From assembly GCA_964612675.1 (NCBI GenBank), contig CAZTDD010000086.1, positions 1 to 29,745 on the forward strand: DNA of 29,745 nucleotides, given 5' to 3'. A program made the translations under genes and the position numbers. Under the pieces are notes generated by a model. It was given only the letters and a program-made list of their open reading frames with translations. It had not been told where the DNA came from and made no database searches. Below are positions 22,301 to 29,641 of this stretch, in pieces (the stretch's first letter is position 1; each line of letters opens with the position of its first letter). The stretch is from CAZTDD01 sp964612675. Lineage in GTDB: Bacteria > Hinthialibacterota > Hinthialibacteria > Hinthialibacterales > JAKPRU01.

Positions 22301-24519
22301 TGGACATAAGCAACGATCCGGCAAGCGGGTTGTGGGTTTTGACGCGATCCGGAGCTGCGCGACGTTCTCCGCATCTATGGAAAACGCCGCCAGGCATTGC
22401 TAAATACGGCGATCGCGTCTTTTCGATCTTCGAGGACGGAACAGGAACCCTGTGGTTCAACGGAAGCGATCGTCTGGTGAAGAGAAAAAACGGAGAATGG
22501 AAAACGTACCCGTACGGGAAAAACGCCATGAGAGGAACAGGAATTGATTTTGGCCTTCCCTATCTGCCGAGGCTGTTCAGGACCCCGAACGGGTTGCTTT
22601 ACACCGGTTGCTGTGTTCCTTCAGAGACAGGGCGCCCCACGTCCCTGTGGTTCCATCCGAAGAATTCAACGTTCCAATTCGATTACCGACCGGATACGCA
22701 TCAAACGTATTCCGAGTATCCAGGGCGAAACGGATATCATTGGTCTGCAAAGGAGAGAGTATTCGGTAGCGGTCAACTTGTTTGTCGTAACGACGAGGAG
22801 GATATCAGGTATATCAATAGCGCGTTGGTACATGATGCGCGAACCAGCCAGTGGTTAATCCCCTCATTCGTTGTAGAGGAAGAGAACGGGGATCTATGGA
22901 TCGGTCAAGACGAGGTGCGGCGGATTCGGAGCGGAGAATCGACAGTCTACGGCCCTGAGGAAGGATACAACGGGGGATATGCCTGGTGCATGTTGACTTT
23001 GAGTGATGGTAGAAAATGGGTTGGCGGCGAAAACGGGATTTACGAGTTCGAGAACGAGCGCTGGCGGGTCGTCCGGTCGGATTTGACGTACGTGAGAACG
23101 CTTCTCCAAAGTGCTGATAATAGTGTTTGGGTCGGAACCAATGATGGGGTCTATGTATTGCGAAACGGGGTCTGGAACTCTTTTACGGTCGAGGAAGGTC
23201 TGCCCTCCAATACGATTTATCATCTGTATCAGGACAGCCGCGGCGACATTTGGGCGGCGACTGAGTTCGGGATTTCGCGCTTCAATCCGGACGCGGATAC
23301 CGGTCCCCCGGAAGCGATTGTCCGTGAAGAGGAATACTCGAGCGAAATCGCGGCGGGAGTCGAGATGCGTATCGGCTACACGGGTATCGACAAGTGGAAA
23401 TATACCGATCCGAGCCGTCTGACCTTCTCGACGCGGCTGGACGGCGGCGAGTGGTCGGAATTCTCGTCGGAAACCGTATTTTCCGCCGCAAACCTGTCCG
23501 CGGGCGAACACACGTTCGAGGTTCGAGCAAGGGATCGCAACTGGAATATCGGCCCGGTACCGGCAGTCTGGACATTCAATGTACTCTTGCCCTGGTATAG
23601 AGAGCCGGCGTTCTTGACTATCATGTTCGTCGGCGGCCTTGTGGTTCTTCTCTTGGCCGGGCTAACCATAAAGCATTACGTCCAACTGCGGCATGCGTAC
23701 GCCGAAGTTCGTTGCGCACAGATGGAACTCCAGGCGGCCAACGAGGAAATGGAAGCCGCCAACGAAGAGCTATACGCCACAAACGAGTTTCTCAACGAAG
23801 CGAATGAACAGCTCCGCGAACTCGATAAAATGAAATCGGCTTTCGTGTCGCAAGCTTCGCACGATTTACGGACACCGCTGACTGCGATCAAAGGCACATT
23901 GGATAATCTCGGCCTCGGCATCGGTGGCGAGCTGACCGAAAAACAGAAGAAGCTGCTGGATCGTGCGCATCGGTCGGTGGATCGATTAACCGCGCTCGTG
24001 AATGACATCCTCGATCTGGCCCGCATGGAATCCGGGCGGATGACTCTCGAAAAAAGCGATTTTTCGATGAAAATGCTTGTCGAGAACATGTTGCATGAAA
24101 ACAAAACCGCCGCCGCGCAGAAGAATATATCTCTCTCGTTGAATGCAGGCGATGAACCGCTGAAAGTCAATGCCGACATGGGCAAGCTGGGCCGCGTTGT
24201 CGGCGAATTGATTGGGAACGCGATCAAATACACGCCGGACGGTGGAACAGTTGAAATCAACCTGGCGCAACAAGACGACAAGGCTGCCGTGACGGTGAGA
24301 GATTCCGGTATTGGGATGACAAGGGAAGAATGCGAAAAGATTTGGGATCGTTTTTACCGTACGACCGCCTCGCAAAAAATCGCACGCGGCAGCGGCCTTG
24401 GGCTTTCTATCGCAAAAGAGTTGATCGAAATGCACGGCGGGACGATTCAGGCGGAGAGTGAACCGGGAAAGGGGACGACGTTTGTTGTCACGGTTCCCTC
24501 TCACCTGTCTCAGTCGTGA
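19357..24519 (+). CDS. Giant membrane sensor histidine kinase with duplicated ectodomain, beta-propeller and Y_Y_Y domain
   Basis: The 1720-residue product starts at a GTG with AGGAGA seven bases upstream, directly before a signal peptide (ALAIAVVILLLPSPLFAQ). Residues ~32-357 and ~360-674 are two copies of one module: a concanavalin-like part beginning GFFEKTADWG or GIFENIADWG and containing LSEWSQDGETW or FSEWSLDGETW, then an Ig-like part. Residues ~680-1325 look like Reg_prop beta-propeller blades (LWIGQDEVRRI, VWVGTNDGVYVL, IWAATEFGISRF). A Y_Y_Y domain (~1328-1408), a membrane helix (~1414-1438) and a coiled coil follow. The kinase has His1502 in SHDLRTPLTAIKG and an ATPase with GNAIKY, DSGIGM and GSGLGLSIA. 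Unlike Bacteroides hybrid regulators it lacks receiver and DNA-binding domains, so it needs a separate regulator. Confidence 0.92.
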   Translation: MNNSIPALAIAVVILLLPSPLFAQETNPSGDQGFFEKTADWGSPKSPPQQGQYKVPGRIEVSEEDGETVYHIYGNGDDIWFTIDEGFFAYTERKGSWSLSCAVRYIDDGSSDTYFSKLGVMVREPAQEADAPVFYSYLRSGPNPPYGDMVSVQWREEKGAFGGSLTAGTRGAFYDAMPHPELGQPVYIRVTRFLPFNLLLSEWSQDGETWETLTIKEVDLPKKVAYGVAITNHADNTELAHGVISDVRMEPAPPFATRNLLKRHYTTGDSIGVTLNIVNPSDSPQDATIVESIPAGWVAEGIGNDGALGDGEIRWSLPVPPGSTDIAYTLRPTQAATGIATLSGKAGNLAIQGQATICGNLGIFENIADWGTWEFPPMTGLNKAAGNVIVSGSGENQEYDLYGNGNFTNWQDEGLYLYAERDESWTISAKIDSFERTSGRSYVALEIRNRPDDVYSAYYGIGVFGNNLGISYRYARRTYYTNKSVSNPDNQNIPMPESGVFLRITRIASANLVFSEWSLDGETWHFADQRVLPMNPRVGYGIDLANGEDNEELAHARASRVSLSRPEPVAIRSLSHGYYSAGEPLDVTLEIVHAGDQPREVTLREQPPSGWTIEAVSHAGRHGESGIEWDLLVEPGSTFLTYRAIPSSDVTGDAEFVGRLNGRPVLGNETAQQAESDFWSLPGHLWRYWSAADGFFGSRTRLARLSISPNGAVITHKGSNSDFIRLDGYSVQTIPGIGRSLPVEGASREIWSVSRERVGFNEYRYYGLERYREGHWTSYPVEEILNTAQPLTLIPSATNRVLIFTPDQLLHFDAVSKRTTTILDATAAGLPYLVGGEIVGSGGVRKENIVRDRGSAIWIAAWGKLTKIQIQDDDEPRVTELTQYSVHEEFNLQDIIWPREAPSGGLTFLGWLDNGSRTVPIYFDGTSSWQTIEGDTPYIALTILDSNRVPWMLNLLTATTIYLDHDGVSLPVRNEFLFGQTLDISNDPASGLWVLTRSGAARRSPHLWKTPPGIAKYGDRVFSIFEDGTGTLWFNGSDRLVKRKNGEWKTYPYGKNAMRGTGIDFGLPYLPRLFRTPNGLLYTGCCVPSETGRPTSLWFHPKNSTFQFDYRPDTHQTYSEYPGRNGYHWSAKERVFGSGQLVCRNDEEDIRYINSALVHDARTSQWLIPSFVVEEENGDLWIGQDEVRRIRSGESTVYGPEEGYNGGYAWCMLTLSDGRKWVGGENGIYEFENERWRVVRSDLTYVRTLLQSADNSVWVGTNDGVYVLRNGVWNSFTVEEGLPSNTIYHLYQDSRGDIWAATEFGISRFNPDADTGPPEAIVREEEYSSEIAAGVEMRIGYTGIDKWKYTDPSRLTFSTRLDGGEWSEFSSETVFSAANLSAGEHTFEVRARDRNWNIGPVPAVWTFNVLLPWYREPAFLTIMFVGGLVVLLLAGLTIKHYVQLRHAYAEVRCAQMELQAANEEMEAANEELYATNEFLNEANEQLRELDKMKSAFVSQASHDLRTPLTAIKGTLDNLGLGIGGELTEKQKKLLDRAHRSVDRLTALVNDILDLARMESGRMTLEKSDFSMKMLVENMLHENKTAAAQKNISLSLNAGDEPLKVNADMGKLGRVVGELIGNAIKYTPDGGTVEINLAQQDDKAAVTVRDSGIGMTREECEKIWDRFYRTTASQKIARGSGLGLSIAKELIEMHGGTIQAESEPGKGTTFVVTVPSHLSQS

Positions 24520-24602
24520 CAATGTGTAGCACCGTCATTCTTGGGGAGGGCGACGGATAGCCGCACGGTGATCCGGAAAAGGACGCTGATCCAGAAACAA
24601 GT

Positions 24603-24633
24603 GCTGGTCCAGGAGTTGAACTCCTGGACCAGC
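24603..24633. terminator. Perfect 31-base palindrome between convergent genes
   Basis: GCTGGTCCAGGAGTT at 24603-24617 is followed by one G and then its exact reverse complement at 24619-24633. It lies between the 3' ends of the sensor kinase and the chemoreceptor. It could act as a bidirectional transcription barrier, although there is no adjacent T-run. A related half site, GCTGATCCAG, occurs just upstream at about 24584-24593. Confidence 0.5.
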
Positions 24634-24681
24634 GTCCCCTCGTGAACCGGCATGCTAATCACCACGGTCCCTTGCTGTGTA

Positions 24682-26835
24682 CTAAAACTCCTGAAACTCT
24701 TCTACGTTCGACTCTTCGCGTTTCTTTTTCCCGCTCTTTACCGGTTCTTTCGGAGCGGGCAGATGCGGCGTCGAATCCAGATGAGCGACTTCCAGATGAC
24801 GACGCGAGCCGCCGCCTGATGTCTCGCCGCTGATCATTTTCCGGTGTCCGTTCAGCTTGAAGCGAGCGACCATTCCCTGCATGACTTGGGCCTGGCTCGC
24901 CAATTCCTCGCTGGCGGCCGCAGACTCTTCGGATGTCGCCGAGTTCTGCTGCGTGACCTGGTCCAGCGAGACAATCGCCTCGCGAATCTGATTCGCTGCG
25001 GCGGATTGTTCCTGAGAAGCCAGTGTGATCTCCTGCACCAATTTCGCTGTTTTCTGAATATCCGGAACGATCTGTTCGATCAATTCTCCGGCGGATTCCG
25101 CTTCGGAAACACTGTTTTTCGCAAGATCGCTGATCTCTTTGGCCGCTTCCTGCGAACGTTCCGCGAGTTTGCGAACCTCCACCGCCACAACAGCGAATCC
25201 TTTGCCCATCTCGCCTGCGCGGGCCGCTTCGATGGCGGCATTCAGAGCGAGTAGATTCGTTTGATCCGCGATGTCATCGACGATGCGGATCTGTTCGGCG
25301 ATTCTTCGCATCGCTTCCACCGTCTTCCGAACCGCTTCCCCTCCCCGCTCCGCGTCCGCCGAAGTTTTGCCGGCAATCTCGTCTGCGTCTTTCGAGTTAT
25401 CGGCATTCTGGTCAACCGAGGAAGAAAGTTGCTCGATAGTCGCCGAAGTTTCTTCCAGTGCGGAAGCTTGCTCAGTGGCAGCGCTGGAGAGGTTCTGCGC
25501 AGAGGCGGAGAGTTCTTCACTACTCGACGCCACCTGATCGGAAGCCTGCTGAATACCGGACAAAACCTCTCGCAATTGTTCGACCATCTGGTTCACGGCG
25601 TCCGCCAGGTCGCCTTTCTGATCCAGGGTTTGACTGAGATCGCCATCCGCTATCCGTACCAACGAATTCGAAACCTCACGGAGCTGTGCAACCATATTAT
25701 TAAGCGAAGTAGCCAAGAGGCCGATCTCGTCTTTCTGGTCCATATCGATTTGACGGCTGAGATCGCCATCCGCCACGCCACGGGCCAGATCGATGCTTCG
25801 CATCAAGGGTTTGATGATGCCGCGCGCGATAACCACGGCGAGGGCGACTCCCAAAAGAATTGCGATGACGCTGATGAAAATGACACCGGTCCGCGTTCGT
25901 GCGGCTTCGGCCAACATCTCCTCATCCGTCATGATTTTCTCGCTGGCGGTATCTCGAATTTCTTTCAAGAGGCGCTGCACTTCCGCCAAAGCGGGCTGTG
26001 TCTCTTGCGCATATACGGCGGAAGCCTCACCGAGCGCTTTCACTCGGTCGTCGTGCCAATTGAGTATCGTATCGATCTGTGCGAGTGTCTGATCCGCGTA
26101 TTCTTCCGTGTTGGCCGCGTAGAATGAAATCGCATCCTCGCGTCGTCCTTGGGCAAGCAATGTTCCGATCTGTTTCGCACTTTCATGCAGATTCTGGTGT
26201 GGTTCGTAAATCCCTTCCAAGGCAGACGCAAACTCCTTGTTCTCTTTCTTCAGTTTCTCCACCTGTTCGGAATAAAGCCACTTGCCAAGACTACACTGGG
26301 TTGGGTCGAGCTGTACCTCGATTTCATTCACAGATGAATCTAAGAAGACATCCTTTATGTTGTGCATCCATGCAAGATGATCTGTCTTCTTCTCTCGAAG
26401 GAAATCACCGAGCGTGGAATCGACGTCTGCGTATTTCTCACTGATTGAGATCGCAGATGCGTGCAGCCGTTTATGCGGATCTTCAATCTGGTCAAACAGA
26501 GGTCCCAGCTCGGGAATCAGTTGTACAGCGTGGTCACGATGTTCGCCGTAGTACCATTCACCAAAAGCACATTGCGTATGATCCGTTTCAACCGCAAGAT
26601 GATCGATTTCATCGTCTGTTAATAAGGCGTTCAACTGATTCGCCCAATTGAGGTGATCGACCTCTTTCTGGACCATTTCCGCACGGATTTTGTTTCCTTC
26701 AATCACTTGTCCGGCATCCGCAACGATGCCTCCAACACCATAGATCGCCCAGCCGCCGGTTACGACAAGCAGGAGCAATACGATCCCGAAACCCACGGTG
26801 AATTTCTTGCCTAAACTCAGGTCTTTCCAAGACAT
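24682..26835 (-). CDS. Methyl-accepting chemotaxis protein with two tandem extracytoplasmic CZB domains
   Basis: The 717-residue chemoreceptor starts MSWKDLSLGKKF (ATG at 26835, GGAGG five bases upstream; the ATG at 26847 overlaps that site). TM1 is ~13-32 and TM2 ~317-337. Between them are two chemoreceptor zinc-binding (CZB) modules: H61, C89 (QCAFGEWYY), H121/H125, and H153, C181 (QCSLGKWLY), H213/H217. CZB is usually cytoplasmic; here both copies are periplasmic. A HAMP pair (~338-425) and the signalling hairpin follow, with its conserved tip DQTNLLALNAAIEAARAGE. The Lys/Pro-rich tail ends EFQEF, fitting the x-[HFYW]-x-x-[HFYW] CheR/CheB tether. Zinc or a zinc-dependent oxidant such as hypochlorite is the likely cue by family analogy. 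Confidence 0.93.
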   Translation of the reverse strand: MSWKDLSLGKKFTVGFGIVLLLLVVTGGWAIYGVGGIVADAGQVIEGNKIRAEMVQKEVDHLNWANQLNALLTDDEIDHLAVETDHTQCAFGEWYYGEHRDHAVQLIPELGPLFDQIEDPHKRLHASAISISEKYADVDSTLGDFLREKKTDHLAWMHNIKDVFLDSSVNEIEVQLDPTQCSLGKWLYSEQVEKLKKENKEFASALEGIYEPHQNLHESAKQIGTLLAQGRREDAISFYAANTEEYADQTLAQIDTILNWHDDRVKALGEASAVYAQETQPALAEVQRLLKEIRDTASEKIMTDEEMLAEAARTRTGVIFISVIAILLGVALAVVIARGIIKPLMRSIDLARGVADGDLSRQIDMDQKDEIGLLATSLNNMVAQLREVSNSLVRIADGDLSQTLDQKGDLADAVNQMVEQLREVLSGIQQASDQVASSSEELSASAQNLSSAATEQASALEETSATIEQLSSSVDQNADNSKDADEIAGKTSADAERGGEAVRKTVEAMRRIAEQIRIVDDIADQTNLLALNAAIEAARAGEMGKGFAVVAVEVRKLAERSQEAAKEISDLAKNSVSEAESAGELIEQIVPDIQKTAKLVQEITLASQEQSAAANQIREAIVSLDQVTQQNSATSEESAAASEELASQAQVMQGMVARFKLNGHRKMISGETSGGGSRRHLEVAHLDSTPHLPAPKEPVKSGKKKREESNVEEFQEF

Positions 26836-27169
26836 AACTGCCTCCATGAAGTTGTGTTGCCAAAGTTATCCATATGCCGATAAGGCACTACTGAAAGTGT
26901 ATCGAGTGCTATAGAAATGCCTATAAGGGACTAATCTTCTTGTTCTATCGGGAGGTCTACTAGAGGTGTCTTCAGGGAATCCCCGATGACGTCAGCGCAA
27001 GATAGGATACCCCCAATCCCGTAAATAGATTCCACTATTACTGTCCGATGCCAGCATCACAATCCATTGATTTATATAGTGTTATGAAATTCACGCAGCT
27101 CGCTGTCCTTGTGCGGAAGCTGTTGAAATCCGTACGTCCCTCATCCAACATCATTTAGTACGAATACAA
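26836..27169. other. Gene-free stretch upstream of the chemoreceptor
   Basis: This 334-base, relatively AT-rich region should hold the chemoreceptor promoter on the minus strand. No -35/-10 pair stands out. A GCCGATAA at 26876-26883 resembles a sigma-28 -10 element but points away from the chemoreceptor. A short frame at 27084-27158 has no supporting features. Confidence 0.5.
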
Positions 27170-27951
27170 GTGTTCCTAATGATGCAATGCTGGCCCGGCG
27201 GATCGAATCCACCCGGATATCCGTTGAGTGACAAGAGTGTCCCGACCGATATGTGTTACGCGGAACTCTCGGGAGATTGGGATCTCGACAACGATGGTCT
27301 TCGAGGCGAGTACAGCGGTGATTATGGAAGCGGAGGGATCGACAAAGACTGTGAGGTCGCAGTTGGCAGAATACCGTATTACGGTTCCATTTCCGATGTC
27401 GATTCAATTCTCCAAAAGACTATGGATTACGAAACGTCAGCGGCTACCGACTGGCGCGAAAAGATCCTTATTCCCGCGGCGATTTCGAATTTCGGACCGC
27501 CCGAGGATAATTCGCCGTACGGCAGCGTAGATAAAACCGAGTCCGAGGCAACGTTCGGAGCGAACTGGGGAGAGTACATCAAGTCTTTAGCATCCACAAA
27601 CGGATACCAGGCATATACTCTTTACGAAAAAGGGGGAGGCGTATCCAAGCACAAGTTGCGATACTGCTATCTCGACGTCCGCGATTCAGTCGGAGTGGCA
27701 GAACCATTATGGTTTTGTCGCCTGGTGGGGTCACGGAAGCGAGACCGGCGCCTATCGGCGTATTTGGAGCGCCGACAGCAACGGCGATAATATCACCCGG
27801 CATCCCGCCGAAACAACCGATACTGGACCAACAGCAATTGCAGCAGCCTGCCCGATGACTATCCATCGTTTGTTGTTCAGGTTTCCTGCAGCAACGGCCC
27901 CCCCGAATCAGCGCATTCGGAGCCGCCTACGCTTCGAGCTCAGGGGCGGTG
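27170..27951 (+). pseudogene. Fragment of a C25 (gingipain-like) cysteine peptidase, frameshifted
   Basis: The first frame (from 27170) encodes the C25 core: PTDMCYAELSGDWDLDNDG, GGIDKDCEVAVGRIPYYG and ILQKTMDYE. At the GGGGG run near 27632-27636 the homology moves to another frame, giving AYPSTSCDTAIS and then the catalytic-His segment QNHYGFVAWWGHGSETG. Near 27815-27823 it moves again, giving LPDDYPSFVVQVSCSNG, where SCSNG holds the catalytic Cys. A run of seven C at 27898-27904 may hide a third shift. Both catalytic residues remain but no single frame joins them. The N-terminal secretion signal and propeptide are absent. It is a decayed gene or a low-quality consensus; homopolymer positions favour either explanation. 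Confidence 0.75.
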
Positions 27952-28058
27952 AATGCGAGGGTTTATTGAGGTGTGAGCAGAGGGAGGGGTGACCGGAAGG
28001 TGTGAACGCCCGGCGATGGGAGCCTCCAATTGGCAGAAAAACCGTGCATTCAATCCTA

Positions 28059-28087
28059 TTGACATTGTGGTCCGCTCTTTGCATACT
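28059..28087 (+). promoter_or_regulatory. Possible sigma-70 promoter for the LRR protein
   Basis: TTGACA (28059-28064, six of six consensus) is followed after 17 bases by CATACT (28082-28087, four of six); TACTAT two bases further is an alternative -10. It lies ~110 bases before the proposed start of the LRR gene. No other gene intervenes. Confidence 0.4.
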
Positions 28088-28195
28088 ATAGTTATGGAAA
28101 GTCAACATTTAGGGATAAGAATTGGATCATGTAAAGGCGGTCTTCCGCGGGCTACTGTTCGCTTTCGCCCTGACCGGGTTCCGACCTTTGCAAAG

Positions 28196-29182
28196 ATGAG
28201 CGGGTCCTGTCGTAAGTTCTTGTTTCTGCTGTGTTTTGTGTGCCTTTTTGCTGCGAATGCTTTTACCCAGAACATCAATACGGTAGAGAATTTCCCGGAC
28301 GCGAATTTCCGTTCGGCGGTGGAGTCGTTCATGGGCGTAGGGCCCGGTGGGAGCTTCACGGCAGCGGAGGCAGCTGCGAAAACGGGGATGTTCGATTGCT
28401 CGAGCCTGGGGATCAGCGATTTGACGGGGATTGAGTATTTTACGGGGATCGGGGCATTGAACTGCGCGAACAACGCGCTGACGAGTCTGGACGTATCCAG
28501 CAATACGGTCCTGCAAGAGCTCCAATGTCAGCATAACGACGTACTGGCGACGCTCAATATCAGCGGCCTATCGGATTTGATCTACCTCTACTGCAACGGC
28601 AATCGACTCTCGACACTCGATCTGACGGACTCCCCCAATCTCCAACGCCTGGCCTGCGGCTACAACGAGTTAGACAGTCTAGACGTTTCTACGCTCGCCA
28701 ACCTCGAGAGATTGTACTGTCAACACAACAACCTGACGACGCTGAATGTATCGAACAGTCCGAACTTGCAGACGTTGTATTGTGAATACAACGCCTTGAC
28801 CGGCCTGACGATTCCGAATAATTCATCACTGTACTATTTCAACTGTGAGTCAAACAACCTGACGAGTCTGGCGGTGTCGAATTGTTCGAATCTACGGCAG
28901 CTCTACTGCGCAGGCAACGCGATAACAAGTCTCGACATGTCGGACAAGCCGGCATTGACCTATCTGGATTGTGCGAAGAATGCGTTGACGAGTTTGGATC
29001 TAACCAACACCGGAGGTCTTGTCGAGCTGTATGCTCAGTACAACGAATTAACAAGTCTGGATGTCTCAGACAACGAAGATTTAATTTACCTCTACTGTAA
29101 CGGAAACGAATTATCGACTCTCAATGTTTCCAACACGCCGAGCCCCCTCTACAACGATTCAGCAGTGCCTACAACAGTCTGA
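28196..29182 (+). CDS. Secreted Cys-containing leucine-rich-repeat protein (frameshifted 3' part)
   Basis: The ATG at 28196 is chosen because a signal peptide starts there (MSGSCRKFLFLLCFVCLF, cleavage near NAFTQ); the frame extends further upstream without coding features. After an ~80-residue N-terminal cap come repeats of 21 residues with the pattern LxxLxCxxNxLxSLDVSxxxx, for example LERLYCQHNNLTTLNVS. These form an extracellular LRR solenoid of the type found in surface adhesion or binding proteins of many Gram-negative bacteria. At 29144-29148 five extra bases (CCCCT) break the register, and the frame ends prematurely at 29182 while the repeats go on in another frame. No ribosome-binding site is clear. 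Confidence 0.75.
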   Translation: MSGSCRKFLFLLCFVCLFAANAFTQNINTVENFPDANFRSAVESFMGVGPGGSFTAAEAAAKTGMFDCSSLGISDLTGIEYFTGIGALNCANNALTSLDVSSNTVLQELQCQHNDVLATLNISGLSDLIYLYCNGNRLSTLDLTDSPNLQRLACGYNELDSLDVSTLANLERLYCQHNNLTTLNVSNSPNLQTLYCEYNALTGLTIPNNSSLYYFNCESNNLTSLAVSNCSNLRQLYCAGNAITSLDMSDKPALTYLDCAKNALTSLDLTNTGGLVELYAQYNELTSLDVSDNEDLIYLYCNGNELSTLNVSNTPSPLYNDSAVPTTV

Positions 29183-29641
29183 CAACCTTGGATCTATCCA
29201 GTCACACCGCATTGACCCCCCTGGTCTATTGTCAATATAACAACGTAGAGACTTTAGACGTTTCGAATAGTCCGAGTTTGCAGACGTTGTATTGTGAATA
29301 TAACGCATTAACGAGCCTCGCACTTCCGAACAACTCGGCTTTGTACTATCTGGGATGTCAGGCCAACGATTTGGCGAGCCTGGCAGTGTCGAATTGTTCG
29401 AATTTGAGAGAGCTATACTGCTGGGGGAACGATCTAACAAGTCTGGCTGTATCGAGCAAACCTCAATTGACTATATTAGATTGTGCGGACAATCGATTGA
29501 CCGGCCTGGATCTGACCGATACGACAAACTTGGTAGAATTGTACTGTCAGAACAATGGGTTGACCGGTTTGGATGTCTCAGGCCAGGTGAATCTGGTTTA
29601 TTTGTATTGTAATTTCAATGAGTTGTCGAATCTCAATATTA
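29149..29641 (+). pseudogene. Continuation of the LRR protein in a shifted frame
   Basis: Immediately after the five-base insertion the 21-residue repeats resume (LQRFSSAYNSLTTLDLS onward) and run for about eight repeats to LYCNFNELSNLNIT. Repeat by repeat this block resembles the eight units before it: NSPSLQTLYCEYNALTSL parallels NSPNLQTLYCEYNALTGL, and NCSNLRELYCWGN parallels NCSNLRQLYCAGN. The protein thus contains an eight-repeat higher-order duplication. Homology ends where the transposase fragment begins. Confidence 0.75.

Noticed and set aside
22894..23511. 205-codon open frame antisense to the sensor kinase
   Set aside because: The sense strand encodes propeller and Y_Y_Y motifs; the antisense frame is a shadow.
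26876..26883. GCCGATAA resembling a flagellar/chemotaxis sigma-28 -10 element near the chemoreceptor
   Set aside because: It is on the plus strand and points away from the chemoreceptor. The AAAGTT upstream is only about seven bases away, where about eleven are needed.
27989..28195. Upstream extension of the LRR reading frame
   Set aside because: The 69 codons before 28196 have no coding character, contain the likely promoter, and would bury the signal peptide.
28440..29640. Regular repeats that could suggest a CRISPR array or tandem satellite
   Set aside because: The ~63-base period codes for 21-residue LRR units that vary at the DNA level; there are no constant repeats with unrelated spacers.
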